Assembly (NCBI RefSeq): GCF_001544875.2
Contig: NZ_FCOA02000008.1
Coordinates: forward strand, 177,620-241,619
DNA: 64,000 nucleotides
Direction: 5' to 3'
Source of the DNA: Caballeronia hypogeia
GTDB lineage: Bacteria; Pseudomonadota; Gammaproteobacteria; Burkholderiales; Burkholderiaceae
In this document: piece by piece, positions 8,701 to 16,528 of the stretch
Layout of the letters: the number at the start of each line of letters is the position of its first letter
How positions within the stretch are numbered: position 1 is the stretch's first letter
Translations under genes and position numbers: made by a program
Notes under the pieces: generated by a model
Told to the model about the DNA's origin: nothing
What the model saw: only the letters and a program-made list of their open reading frames with translations
Databases searched by the model: none

Positions 8701-10272
8701 ATGAACAAGAAACTCGTTTGCGCGGTGCCGCTCGTGGCCACTGCCGCATTCGGCCTCTATGCATGCGGCGGCGACGATAACAACCAGAGCAGCAACGACA
8801 TCTCGTCCGTGAAGAACGTCGTCGTGATTTATGCGGAGAACCGCAGCTTCGATAACCTGTACGGCCACTTCCCGGGCGCGAACGGCCTGCAGAACGTGAC
8901 GGCGGCGAATTCGCAGCAGCTCGATCGCGACGGCAGCGTGCTCGCGACGCTGCCGAAGATCTGGACCGGCCTGACGGCGACGGGCGTGACGCCCGCGATC
9001 ACCGAGGCGATGACGGCGAATCTGCCGAACGCGCCGTTCGCGATCGACGATCCCAAGGGCTTCAACACGCAGCTCAACGTCACGACGCGCGACCTGTATC
9101 ACCGCTTCTACGAGAACCAGATGCAGATCGACGGCGGCAAGAACGACAAGTTCGCCGCATGGGGCGACTCGGGCGGTCTCGTGATGGGTCACTACGACAC
9201 GCCGCCGGACAAGCTGCCGCTCTACAAGATCGCGCAGCAATACACGCTCGCCGACAACTTCTTCATGGGCGCGTTCGGCGGCTCGTTCCTGAACCACCAG
9301 TGGCTGATCTGCGCATGTACGCCGGTCTACCCGAACGCCGACAAGAGCGTGGCGTCCAAGTCGATTTCGGCGGTGAATCCGGACGGCGCGTCGCTCCAGC
9401 TCGCGAAGGCAGCAGGTTCGGCGCTCGACGGCAATACGTCGGGCCTGTTCGTGAATTCGGGCAACCTCACGCCCGACTTCTACGCGGTCAACACGATGCA
9501 GCCGCCGTATCAGCCGAGCGGCAACAAGCCGGTGTCGGGCGCCGACCAGACGCTCGCGGACCCGAGCCAGGCGACGACGCTGCCGCCGCAGACGCAGCAG
9601 CACATCGGCGACCTGCTGAACAACGCCGGCGTGACCTGGGCATGGTACGGCGGCTCGTGGGGCGCGGCGCTGGCGGACCGTTCGGTCATCAACGGCGCGG
9701 TCAACGTGGTGCCTGACTTCCAGACGCACCATCAGCCGTTCAACTACTTCGCCGATCTGGCTCCGGGCACGGCCAACCGCGCGCAGCACTTGCTCGACGG
9801 CGGCACGAACGGTTCGGAGTTCATCAAGGCGATCGATGCGGGCACGCTGCCGCAAGTGTCGTTCTACAAGCCGCAAGGCAACCTGAACGAGCACGCCGGG
9901 TACACGGACGTCGCCTCAGGTGACCAGCACATCGCCGACCTGATCTCGCATCTGCAGAAGAGCCCGCAGTGGAAGAACATGGTCGTCGTCGTGACGTACG
10001 ACGAAAACGGCGGCTTCTGGGATCACGTCGCGCCGCCGAAGGGCGACCGCTGGGGTCCGGGCACGCGTATTCCGGCGCTCATCGTCTCGCCGTATGCGAA
10101 GAAGGGCTTCGTCGATCACACGCAATACGACACGACCTCGATCCTGCGCTTCATCACCAAGCGCTTCAACCTGCCGTCGCTGCCGGGTCTGACCGCGCGT
10201 GACAGCGCCCTGGTCGCGAACGGCGCATCGAAGATGGGCGATCTGACCAACGCGCTCGACTTCTCGCAGTAA
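8701..10272 (+). CDS. Secreted phosphoesterase (acid phosphatase / phospholipase C superfamily)
   Basis: 523 residues of the phosphoesterase family that includes bacterial phospholipase C and AcpA-type acid phosphatases. A lipoprotein-like signal ends LYAC (Cys22). The metal-binding opening VIYAENRSFDNLYGHFPGA is at about 42-60, and late motifs EHAGYTDVASGDQHI and VVTYDENGGFWDHVAPP complete the active site. ATG 8701 has GAGAGA upstream. A stem-loop follows the stop. It probably releases phosphate from organic esters outside the cytoplasm; acid phosphatase versus phospholipase cannot be decided by eye. Confidence 0.88.
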   Translation: MNKKLVCAVPLVATAAFGLYACGGDDNNQSSNDISSVKNVVVIYAENRSFDNLYGHFPGANGLQNVTAANSQQLDRDGSVLATLPKIWTGLTATGVTPAITEAMTANLPNAPFAIDDPKGFNTQLNVTTRDLYHRFYENQMQIDGGKNDKFAAWGDSGGLVMGHYDTPPDKLPLYKIAQQYTLADNFFMGAFGGSFLNHQWLICACTPVYPNADKSVASKSISAVNPDGASLQLAKAAGSALDGNTSGLFVNSGNLTPDFYAVNTMQPPYQPSGNKPVSGADQTLADPSQATTLPPQTQQHIGDLLNNAGVTWAWYGGSWGAALADRSVINGAVNVVPDFQTHHQPFNYFADLAPGTANRAQHLLDGGTNGSEFIKAIDAGTLPQVSFYKPQGNLNEHAGYTDVASGDQHIADLISHLQKSPQWKNMVVVVTYDENGGFWDHVAPPKGDRWGPGTRIPALIVSPYAKKGFVDHTQYDTTSILRFITKRFNLPSLPGLTARDSALVANGASKMGDLTNALDFSQ

Positions 10273-10298
10273 GTTCCCCGCAAGAGCAGTAACGCCAC

Positions 10299-10332
10299 GG
10301 GCCGCGGCTTTCACGCCGCGGCCCGCTTCTTT
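10299..10332 (+). terminator. Terminator after phosphoesterase gene
   Basis: Ten-pair GC stem GGGCCGCGGC / GCCGCGGCCC followed by GCTTCTTT, located between two convergent genes. It would serve the phosphoesterase transcript. Confidence 0.7.
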
Positions 10333-10347
10333 ACTCCGATCCGATGA

Positions 10348-11049
10348 TCACGCGCCCGTGAACAGCGACGCCAGGTCGTTGCTGCGCGCCCCGCCCGCCT
10401 GCGCCAGCACGCGCGCTTCCAGTTCGGCGAGATGCTCGCGCATTGCCGTGAGTGCCGTGGCGAGATCGCCTTCTTCCAGTGCATCGACGAGACGCCCGTG
10501 TTCGTCCGATGCGCAATTCGACAGCTTCGTCGGATCGAACAGCGCCTTGTAGAGCTCGGTCTTCGCGACCAGTTGCGCGAGAAACGCCTGCACGTCCGGC
10601 GCGCCGGCCAGTTCCGCGAGCAGCAGATGGAAATGCCCCGCGAGGCGCACGCATTCTTCGACGCTGCCTGCCTTCACCGCGCGCTGCTCGGCCTTGACGT
10701 GGGCGCGCAGCGCGCGTTTCGCCGATGCGCTCAGCGCATTGCACAGCGAAGCGACGATGCCCGCCTCCACCACCTGCCGCGCGCGATACACCGCGCGGAT
10801 GTCGGCAGGCGTCGGCGACGGCACGAACGCGCCGCGATTGACCTCCAGCGTCAGCTTCCCTTCCGCGCCGAGCCGCGCGAGCACCTTGCGGATCGTGCCG
10901 CGCGTGCAGTCGAACGCGGCGGCGAGTTCGCGCTCGACGAGCTGCGCGCCGGGCGCGAGCTTGCCCTGCAAAAGCGCGGAGGTGATCGCACTGTAGACGC
11001 GCTCGTCGGGCGACGTCTCGTTCGATGGAATGTCCTTGTCCGGTGTCAT
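10348..11049 (-). CDS. GntR-family transcriptional regulator (FCD/FadR subfamily)
   Basis: 233 residues. The N-terminal winged helix (about 15-80) has the GntR pattern LAPGAQLVERELAAAF-CTRGTIRKVLARLGAEGKL, followed by a helical FCD ligand-binding domain (about 85-215) with the expected metal-site histidines (HFHLLLAEL, HGRLVDALEEGD, REHL). FCD regulators sense small carboxylates or related metabolites. It is divergent from the MFS carrier gene, and a perfect inverted repeat of GntR type lies between them, so it most likely controls that carrier and itself. The inducer is unknown. Confidence 0.9.
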   Translation of the reverse strand: MTPDKDIPSNETSPDERVYSAITSALLQGKLAPGAQLVERELAAAFDCTRGTIRKVLARLGAEGKLTLEVNRGAFVPSPTPADIRAVYRARQVVEAGIVASLCNALSASAKRALRAHVKAEQRAVKAGSVEECVRLAGHFHLLLAELAGAPDVQAFLAQLVAKTELYKALFDPTKLSNCASDEHGRLVDALEEGDLATALTAMREHLAELEARVLAQAGGARSNDLASLFTGA

Positions 11050-11157
11050 GGTGCCTGTCGTGCCTGGGTTCGCTGTGCATTGTAGCGAGTGCTACTGGCG
11101 CCGGCGCGGGTCATCGTGAATGCCGCGCGCGAATTCGGGTTATCAGCGTTCGCGTAT

Positions 11158-11196
11158 TTTTGGTTGACCAAATATTGCTAAAATGGTCAACCAAAA
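11158..11196. promoter_or_regulatory. Inverted-repeat operator between gntR-type regulator and MFS gene
   Basis: Perfect 13-bp arms TTTTGGTTGACCA (11158-11170) and TGGTCAACCAAAA (11184-11196) separated by 13 bp of AT-rich DNA. Each arm also contains a TGGT-TG/CA-ACCA core, the half-site layout expected for FCD-type GntR repressors (TGGTnnnACCA-like). It sits 60 bp before the MFS start and 109 bp before the regulator start. TAAAAT at 11179-11184 could be a promoter -10. Confidence 0.75.
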
Positions 11197-11223
11197 TGCA
11201 CGAACATCAGAAGGTTTCATCCT

Positions 11224-11259
11224 ATGAATAGTCTTCAAACCGGTTCGTTTAACCGATGA
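11224..11259 (+). CDS. Putative 11-residue leader peptide coupled to MFS gene
   Basis: ATG at 11224 with AGAAGG 9 nt upstream opens an 11-codon frame, MNSLQTGSFNR, whose TGA (11257-11259) overlaps the MFS ATG (11256-11258). The MFS start itself has no visible ribosome site, so translation by coupling through this mini-ORF is plausible. It is too short for homology support; existence as a made peptide is inference. Confidence 0.45.
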   Translation: MNSLQTGSFNR

Positions 11260-12569
11260 ACTCGCGCACATCGAATCTTGTCTGGCTCGCGGTGATCGTC
11301 GCGATCGGATTGAACCTGCGGCCCTTGCTCACCTCCGTCAGCCCACTGATGGGCGTGATCCTGCCTGCGACGGGCCTATCGTTTCGCGGTGCGTCGATGC
11401 TGACCGGCCTGCCGGTCATCGCGATGGGCGTGTGCGCGTTCGGCGCGAGTGCGCTGTCGCGCGCGATCGGCGATGGACGCGGCGTCGCGCTCGGCCTTCT
11501 GGCGATCGTCGTGGCGTGCGCGGGACGGCTGTTCGCCGGCAACGCGGCCGCGCTCATCGCCAGCGCGGCGGTCGCCGGCACGGGCGTCGCGGTCATTCAG
11601 GCACTGTTGCCGGGCATCATGAAGACGCGATTCGCCACGCGCCTGCCCTTCGCGATGGGCCTCTATTCCGCGTCGATCATGGCGGGCGGCGGCCTCGGCG
11701 CGAGCGTGACGACGGGTGTGGCTTCGCGCGTGTCCTGGCAGGCGGGGCTCGCGCTCTGGGCGCTGCCCGCCCTCGTCGCGCTCGCGGTGTGGATGCTGCT
11801 CATGCGCGCCGATGCCTTGCCACACGCCGCGTCGACGCAACGCGCGGCGAAGGCGCCGTCGCTCTTTCTGAACCGCCGCGCGTGGGCGCTCGGGATCTTC
11901 TTCGGGCTCGTCAATGGCGGCTATACGAGCATCGTCGCGTGGCTGCCCGCGTACTACCAGCAACTCGGCCGCGGCGTGGCGGAGAGCGGCGCCCTGCTCG
12001 CGATGCTCACGGTGTTTCAGGCGTCGGCCGCGCTGCTTCTGCCGATGGCCGCATCGCGTTTCGGTCGCGGCAAGGATCGTCGTCCGTGGCTGGCGCTGGG
12101 CCTCGTCGCGCAACTGGCCGGCTTCGGGATGCTGCTCTACGCACCGCTCGCCGCGCCGCTCGCGGTGGTCGCGCTGCTCGGCGGCGGGCTCGGCGGCGTG
12201 TTCGCGCTCACGCTCGTGCTGACACTCGATCACGCCGACGATCACGCGCTCGCCGGGCGGCTCGTCGCGTTCGTGCAGGGCGTGGGCTTCGTGATCGCGG
12301 CGCTGGCGCCGGTCGTCGCGGGCGTCGTGCGTGACGTGAGCGGCGGCTTTTCCATGTCGTGGATGATGCTGGCCGCGAGTCTCGTCGCAATGATCGCGCT
12401 CAACCTCGTGTTCGGCCCGCGCAGCTATGTGCGCGCGATGCACCCGCACGGCGATGCGGCGGGCGCGCTCAACGCACCGCGTGACACGCGAAGAACTCGT
12501 CGAGCAGATCCGTCATCTGCCACACGGGGCACGGGCGGCGACAATGGCCGTAGTAGCCCGCTTCCCTGA
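11256..12569 (+). CDS. MFS transporter, CynX/NimT-like
   Basis: 437-residue major facilitator with about 12 hydrophobic segments; the opening NLVWLAVIVAIGLNLRPLLTSVSPLMG is characteristic of the CynX/NimT cyanate/nitroimidazole-type carriers. The protein is longer than usual: after the last membrane helix (around residue 390) comes a polar Arg/Pro-rich tail of about 40 residues whose last 101 bp are also coding for the convergent receiver-like gene. The gene is controlled from the shared region with the GntR regulator. The transported substrate is not known; the symbol cynX is not justified because no cyanase or cyanate genes are near. Confidence 0.88.
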   Translation: MNSRTSNLVWLAVIVAIGLNLRPLLTSVSPLMGVILPATGLSFRGASMLTGLPVIAMGVCAFGASALSRAIGDGRGVALGLLAIVVACAGRLFAGNAAALIASAAVAGTGVAVIQALLPGIMKTRFATRLPFAMGLYSASIMAGGGLGASVTTGVASRVSWQAGLALWALPALVALAVWMLLMRADALPHAASTQRAAKAPSLFLNRRAWALGIFFGLVNGGYTSIVAWLPAYYQQLGRGVAESGALLAMLTVFQASAALLLPMAASRFGRGKDRRPWLALGLVAQLAGFGMLLYAPLAAPLAVVALLGGGLGGVFALTLVLTLDHADDHALAGRLVAFVQGVGFVIAALAPVVAGVVRDVSGGFSMSWMMLAASLVAMIALNLVFGPRSYVRAMHPHGDAAGALNAPRDTRRTRRADPSSATRGTGGDNGRSSPLP

Positions 12570-12924
12570 GCAGCGCGATCGGCTCCACGGGCAGAAAACC
12601 GCTCATCGCAATGACGAGCCGGCGCGTGTCCTCATCGGCTTCGCGCAGCGCGCGCACCAGCGCGTAATTGCCGCTGCCGCCGATACGCGTATCGAGAAAA
12701 ATCACATGCGGGTCCCAGTCGCCGACACTGTGTCTCAGCGACAAAGCGTCCACCGCGAGCCGCGCCGGAAAGCCTTTCAGCTCGAACAGCGACGCGAGCG
12801 AGGCGCCGAGCACGCGCTCTGACAAGCCGAGCAGCACGCGTCGCGACTCGGGTCGCAGACGCGCCTGCTTGCGGTTCCATAGCGAGCATTGCGCCGGGCT
12901 GGTTTCGTATGCTCGATTGTTCAA
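12469..12924 (-). CDS. Degenerate stand-alone receiver-like protein
   Basis: 151 residues if the TTG at 12924 is used; it has AGAGGGATGAC directly upstream, whereas the long upstream extension to 13095 has no ribosome site and a poor composition. The fold pattern is a CheY-like receiver: strand RRVLLGLSE (28-36), VIFLDTRIG with the phospho-acceptor-like D78, VIAMSGF with S108, and RRPCP near 129-133. The acidic pair normally after the first strand is missing (SE in place of DD) and the conserved Lys before Pro is Arg130. No output domain is present. It overlaps the MFS gene tail by 101 bp in opposite orientation. Confidence 0.6.
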   Translation of the reverse strand: MNNRAYETSPAQCSLWNRKQARLRPESRRVLLGLSERVLGASLASLFELKGFPARLAVDALSLRHSVGDWDPHVIFLDTRIGGSGNYALVRALREADEDTRRLVIAMSGFLPVEPIALLREAGYYGHCRRPCPVWQMTDLLDEFFACHAVR

Positions 12925-13177
12925 GTCATCCCTCTTGCGACGATACGGCGCTCGCCCCGTCACCGTGATGGCGCGCCACGCGCCACGATGACGCATGGAC
13001 GCACCGCGAACGGGCGGTGAGCGGGCTTGAGCGAAGCGGCTGTTTTTTGCCGATGCGGCGCTGGGCAAGGGATGGCGGGCCGCATGCGGTTTCATGCCGC
13101 GGAGGACGGGCAGGATCCGGGCCAGCGACGCGAACGCTTAGGGGTTCTGATACTCGATGCGATCGGGCGCCAGAATG

Positions 13178-13207
13178 CAAAAAGCCCGGTCGGGACGACC
13201 AGGCTCG
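13178..13207 (-). terminator. Terminator of tRNA-Arg
   Basis: On the minus strand, stem AGCCTGGTCG / CGACCGGGCT (one G-U pair) with a 3-nt loop is followed by TTTTTG, starting about 20 nt after the tRNA-Arg 3' end. Confidence 0.75.
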
Positions 13208-13226
13208 AAGCAGGTTTCGACAGGAC

Positions 13227-13303
13227 TGGCCCGCCCTACACGACTCGAACGTGTGACCTACGGCTTAGAAGGCCGTTGCTCTATCCAGCTGAGCTAAGGG
13301 CGG
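13227..13303 (-). tRNA. tRNA-Arg (anticodon TCT)
   Basis: A 77-nt cloverleaf on the minus strand with acceptor CCGCCCT/AGGGCGG, D-arm AGCTCAGCTGGATAGAGC, anticodon stem-loop ACGGC-CTTCTAA-GCCGT giving anticodon TCT, T-loop TTCGAGT and an encoded CCA end. It reads AGA codons, which are rare in this GC-rich genome. Confidence 0.96.
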
Positions 13304-13401
13304 AGAACCGGAACGCGCGGCCCGAAAAATTCGCGAGACGAACCACGGTTCGAAAGAGACCGCGATTTTACCTCATTCGCCGCCGCGCGCGTCCGGGTTC
13401 G

Positions 13402-14232
13402 TCACACCGGTTGCGGATGCATCATGAACCAGCCCAGGAAGCCGATGCCCGCGAGTACGCAGTACACGCCAAACGATGCGAGCTTGCCGTGGCCTTCGAA
13501 GTAGCGCATCAGAAAACGCACGCTCAGATATGCCGCAATGCCCGTCAGCACGCCGCCCAGCAGCGAGTCGGCGAGCTGACCCGGCGCGTGGAACAGCTTC
13601 GGCAGTTCGAGCACGCCGGCCGCGAAGATGATTGGCGTGCCCAGCAGGAATGAAAACTCCGCCGCCGCTTCGGCCGTGAGCCCCGCGCCGACGCCCGCGA
13701 TCATCGTGAGGCCGCTGCGCGAGAAGCCGGGAATCAGCGCGCCGATCTGCGCGAGGCCGACCAGAAACGCCTGCTTGAGCGTGAGCTTCTCGGGCGCCCG
13801 CGTAGCGCGGCTCTTCTGCAGACGATCGCCGAGCCACAGCAGGACGCCGTTGACGATCAGCGCCGCCGCGACGATCCGCAAGTCGTGAAAAATCGCCTCG
13901 AGCCGTTTCTCGAGCAGCAATCCGACGATGCCCGTCGGAATCGTGCCGATGATCAGCGCCCACATCATGCGACCGTCGTCATTGCGGCGACCGCCAAGCG
14001 ACGCGAAAAATCCGCGGATCAGCGCGATCCAGCGTTCGCGGAAATACCAGAGCAGCGCGATGGCCGTGCCCAGATGCAGCGCGACCAGGAACGGCAGCAG
14101 TTGCGGCGCATGCTTGTCGATGTGCATGCCGATCAGGCCAGGAACGAGCAGCGTATGGCCCAGGCTGCTGACGGGGAAGAGTTCGGTAACGCCCTGGAGG
14201 ACGCTCAGAAATACGAGAAACCACAAAGTCAC
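13402..14232 (-). CDS. uppP: Undecaprenyl-diphosphatase (UppP/BacA)
   Basis: 276-residue integral membrane phosphatase that recycles undecaprenyl pyrophosphate to the monophosphate carrier for peptidoglycan and other wall polymers; overexpression gives bacitracin resistance. The two signature segments are visible: [19 protein letters not shown] near the N-terminus and the [13 protein letters not shown] segment in the middle, within about eight hydrophobic helices. The start is a GTG at 14232 with AAGGA 8 nt upstream. Single gene, no operon partner. Confidence 0.96.
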   Translation of the reverse strand: MTLWFLVFLSVLQGVTELFPVSSLGHTLLVPGLIGMHIDKHAPQLLPFLVALHLGTAIALLWYFRERWIALIRGFFASLGGRRNDDGRMMWALIIGTIPTGIVGLLLEKRLEAIFHDLRIVAAALIVNGVLLWLGDRLQKSRATRAPEKLTLKQAFLVGLAQIGALIPGFSRSGLTMIAGVGAGLTAEAAAEFSFLLGTPIIFAAGVLELPKLFHAPGQLADSLLGGVLTGIAAYLSVRFLMRYFEGHGKLASFGVYCVLAGIGFLGWFMMHPQPV

Positions 14233-14409
14233 GCGTCAGTCCTTTTTCGAGGGAATGAAGGACGCGCCGTGCAATTCCATCCCTTTCGCATCGCGCGAAG
14301 TCAGACGAAGCGAACGGAGAAGATGGAAAAGGAAGGAAAGATGGTACGGCGCGCAAACGGACCCGATTATGCCGGTGGCCAAATCGAGCGCCAAGCGTTT
14401 ACCGCACAC

Positions 14410-14440
14410 AAAATGTGCCGACAGTCGGCTGTCGGCAAAA
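14410..14440 (-). terminator. Hairpin downstream of 28-residue membrane peptide gene
   Basis: Stem TGCCGACAG / CTGTCGGCA at 14416-14437 with a TCGG/CCGA loop; on the minus strand it is followed by CATTTTG. It lies about 90 nt after the small gene at 14529 and could end its transcript. Confidence 0.5.
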
Positions 14441-14528
14441 CGAATAGCTAAAGCAAGCTGGATATAAGCAAACAGAAAGAAATACCCGCTCCGGTCATCA
14501 CGCGGAGTCGACCGGCCGCAACCGTCGA

Positions 14529-14615
14529 TCAGGCCTTGAGCTTGTAGAGGAAGAGTGCCGTGCTCGCACCGAAGAGGCTGAACATCGCGACGCCCATCAC
14601 CATCGCCAGATCCAT
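14529..14615 (-). CDS. 28-residue single-span membrane peptide
   Basis: ATG 14615 with a strong ribosome site (AAGGAG, 6 nt spacing) opens a 28-codon frame that starts MDLAMVMGVAMFSLFGAS and ends LYKLKA. About 20 residues form one hydrophobic helix with a positively charged C-terminal end (two Lys), the layout of small inner-membrane peptides. The strong ribosome site, the precise membrane-helix design and a downstream hairpin argue that it is real. I do not recognise the family; function unknown. Confidence 0.6.
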   Translation of the reverse strand: MDLAMVMGVAMFSLFGASTALFLYKLKA

Positions 14616-14797
14616 GATTGCTCCTTGTCCGTCTGGTTCCTAACACTGGAATCGTATAACAACATAACGGTCGATCGTTTGTCAGTCGCAATTTCCCGCA
14701 AAGGGTTTTTCCGTAGAAAATTCCAAGGCAGAATCAGCGATTCGAGCCGCGCCGCTTCCGGCGCTGCAACAGTCATTCAACGGAGCGCACGGCCATC

Positions 14798-15700
14798 ATG
14801 TCAGCGGAAACAGACATCATCGAAATCGAGCGCGACGGCGCCGCCATCCTGCTCGCGCCGCGCGCGGGCGGGCGGCTCATGACCTGGCGCGTCGGCGGCG
14901 AGCCGGTCATCCATTGGCCCGACGCGCCCGACTGGTCGAAGCCCGCGAAAATCCGCGGCGGCAATCCGCTGCTCTTTCCGTTTCTCGGACGGCATTTCGT
15001 CGACGGGCAAATCGGCAAATGGCGCGATCCGGAAGGCGTCGTTCATGATCTGCTGACGCACGGCTTCGCGCGCGACCTGCCGTTCTCCTGCACGCGCGAC
15101 GCGGACGGCCACGGCCTGCGCATGACGCTCGTCGACAGCGACGCGACCCGCGACGGCTATCCGTTCGCGTTCCGCTTCGAGGCGGCCTATCGCCTCATTG
15201 ACGGCAACACGCTCGAGGTCGAGCTCACCACGTCGAATCCGGGCGAGGTCGCGCTGCCCTATTACACCGGACATCATTTCTACTTCCACCTGCCGCACGG
15301 GCAGCGCGCGCAAAGCAGCGTGGAGCTGCCGCGCACCGAGCGCCGTCGCCAGCTTCCGGACGGCTCGATCACCGAGGCCGAGCCCGGTCAGACGCGCTAT
15401 TCGCTGGCCGATGCGAGCATCGTCGACACGTTTCACTGCCTCACGCGCCAGTCGGACGAACCGATCCGGCTGAAGCTGCCCGGACTGAAACGCACGGTGA
15501 GCTTCGAGCTGCATCAGCCCGATTCGGTGCCGTGGTACGCCGTCACGACGTGGACGGAGTCGGACACTTCGGACTTCTATTGCGTCGAGCCGTGGATCGG
15601 TCTGCCGGACGCCATCCATAATGGCCGCGGCCTGCGCTGGCTCGCGCCGGGCAAGACCGAGACAGCCTCACTGAGGCTCGTCGTCACGCCGAACGAGTGA
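14798..15700 (+). CDS. Aldose 1-epimerase family protein
   Basis: 300-residue galactose-mutarotase-like beta-sandwich protein. The fold markers are the opening IIEIERDGAAILLAPRAGGRLMTW (described from residues 6-29), GGNPLLFPFLGRH, a LLTHGFARDLPF segment with the active-site-type His, and YYTGHHFYFHL later. Such proteins interconvert sugar anomers or, as YeaD-like members, act on glucose-6-phosphate anomers. Substrate not assignable. ATG 14798 is the only sensible start; it stands alone, followed 112 nt later by the LysM lipoprotein gene. Confidence 0.85.
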   Translation: MSAETDIIEIERDGAAILLAPRAGGRLMTWRVGGEPVIHWPDAPDWSKPAKIRGGNPLLFPFLGRHFVDGQIGKWRDPEGVVHDLLTHGFARDLPFSCTRDADGHGLRMTLVDSDATRDGYPFAFRFEAAYRLIDGNTLEVELTTSNPGEVALPYYTGHHFYFHLPHGQRAQSSVELPRTERRRQLPDGSITEAEPGQTRYSLADASIVDTFHCLTRQSDEPIRLKLPGLKRTVSFELHQPDSVPWYAVTTWTESDTSDFYCVEPWIGLPDAIHNGRGLRWLAPGKTETASLRLVVTPNE

Positions 15701-15812
15701 CGCGCACGGCGTCATTCTGTCCGGACAAACCCGAGGCGGTAAAATCCTGCCTTTCGATTCGCCGCGCGGGCGTGCTCCGCACGTCCCGACGCGGCGCCTT
15801 GCGAGGTCAGGT

Positions 15813-16499
15813 TTGCATAAAGGAATTCGACGGCTCGCCAGCGCCTTGCTCATCGCAGCGCTGGCCGCCTGCGGCTCGGCTCCGGTCGGACCGGGCTTCT
15901 ATCGCGTGGAGCGCGGCGACACGGTGAGCAAGATCGCCCGCGAAAATCGCACCACGGTCGCGAGCCTCAAGCGCTGGAACGGGCTCGCGAATCCGGACGC
16001 CATCGAGGTCGGGCAAGTGCTGCGCGTCGCGCCGCCGGCCGGAAGCGCGACGTCGGCGCAAGCACCTTCGGGCTCGTCGAACAGCGCGAAGAGCGAGGCC
16101 AGCGCGCAGGCATCGTCGCAGAAGGCCGGACCGGGCGTGTCGCTCGTCTGGCCCGCGCAGGGCAGCGTGATCCGCGGCTTCGACGGCAAGAATTCGAAGG
16201 GCATCGACATCGCCAATGCGGCGGGTACGCCCGTCGTCGCCGCCGCGAGCGGCAGTGTCGTCTATGCGGGCAATGGCCTGCGCGGCTACGGCAACATGCT
16301 GATCGTCAAGCACGACGACGAATATCTGACCGCCTACGCGCACAACCGCGCGCTGCTGGTGAAGGAAGGCCAGACCGTGCAGCAGGGTCAACAGATCGCT
16401 GAAATGGGCGATACCGACAGCAACCGCACGATGCTGCATTTCGAAGTGCGCTACCTGGGCCGCTCGACGGACCCGGCGCGCTATCTGCCGCCCCGCTGA
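15813..16499 (+). CDS. NlpD-like LysM / degenerate LytM (M23) lipoprotein
   Basis: 228 residues starting at a TTG with AGGTCAGG just upstream. Lipoprotein signal LAAC (Cys20), one LysM peptidoglycan-binding repeat (about 29-73, YRVERGDTVSKIARENRTT), a Ser/Ala-rich linker and a LytM domain (about 110-228). The zinc ligands of active M23 peptidases are missing: KGID replaces HxxxD and MLHFEV replaces HLHFE, the same pattern as E. coli NlpD. By that family it should activate a cell-division amidase rather than cut murein itself. The usual rpoS neighbour is absent, so I do not assign the symbol. Confidence 0.85.
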   Translation: MHKGIRRLASALLIAALAACGSAPVGPGFYRVERGDTVSKIARENRTTVASLKRWNGLANPDAIEVGQVLRVAPPAGSATSAQAPSGSSNSAKSEASAQASSQKAGPGVSLVWPAQGSVIRGFDGKNSKGIDIANAAGTPVVAAASGSVVYAGNGLRGYGNMLIVKHDDEYLTAYAHNRALLVKEGQTVQQGQQIAEMGDTDSNRTMLHFEVRYLGRSTDPARYLPPR

Positions 16500-16528
16500 A
16501 GGCCGGGCGGACGTTACAGGGAAGATCG

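Noticed and set aside
12925..13095. N-terminal extension of the receiver-like protein
   Set aside because: Arg/Pro-rich low-complexity codons and no ribosome site, while TTG 12924 has AGAGGG directly upstream.
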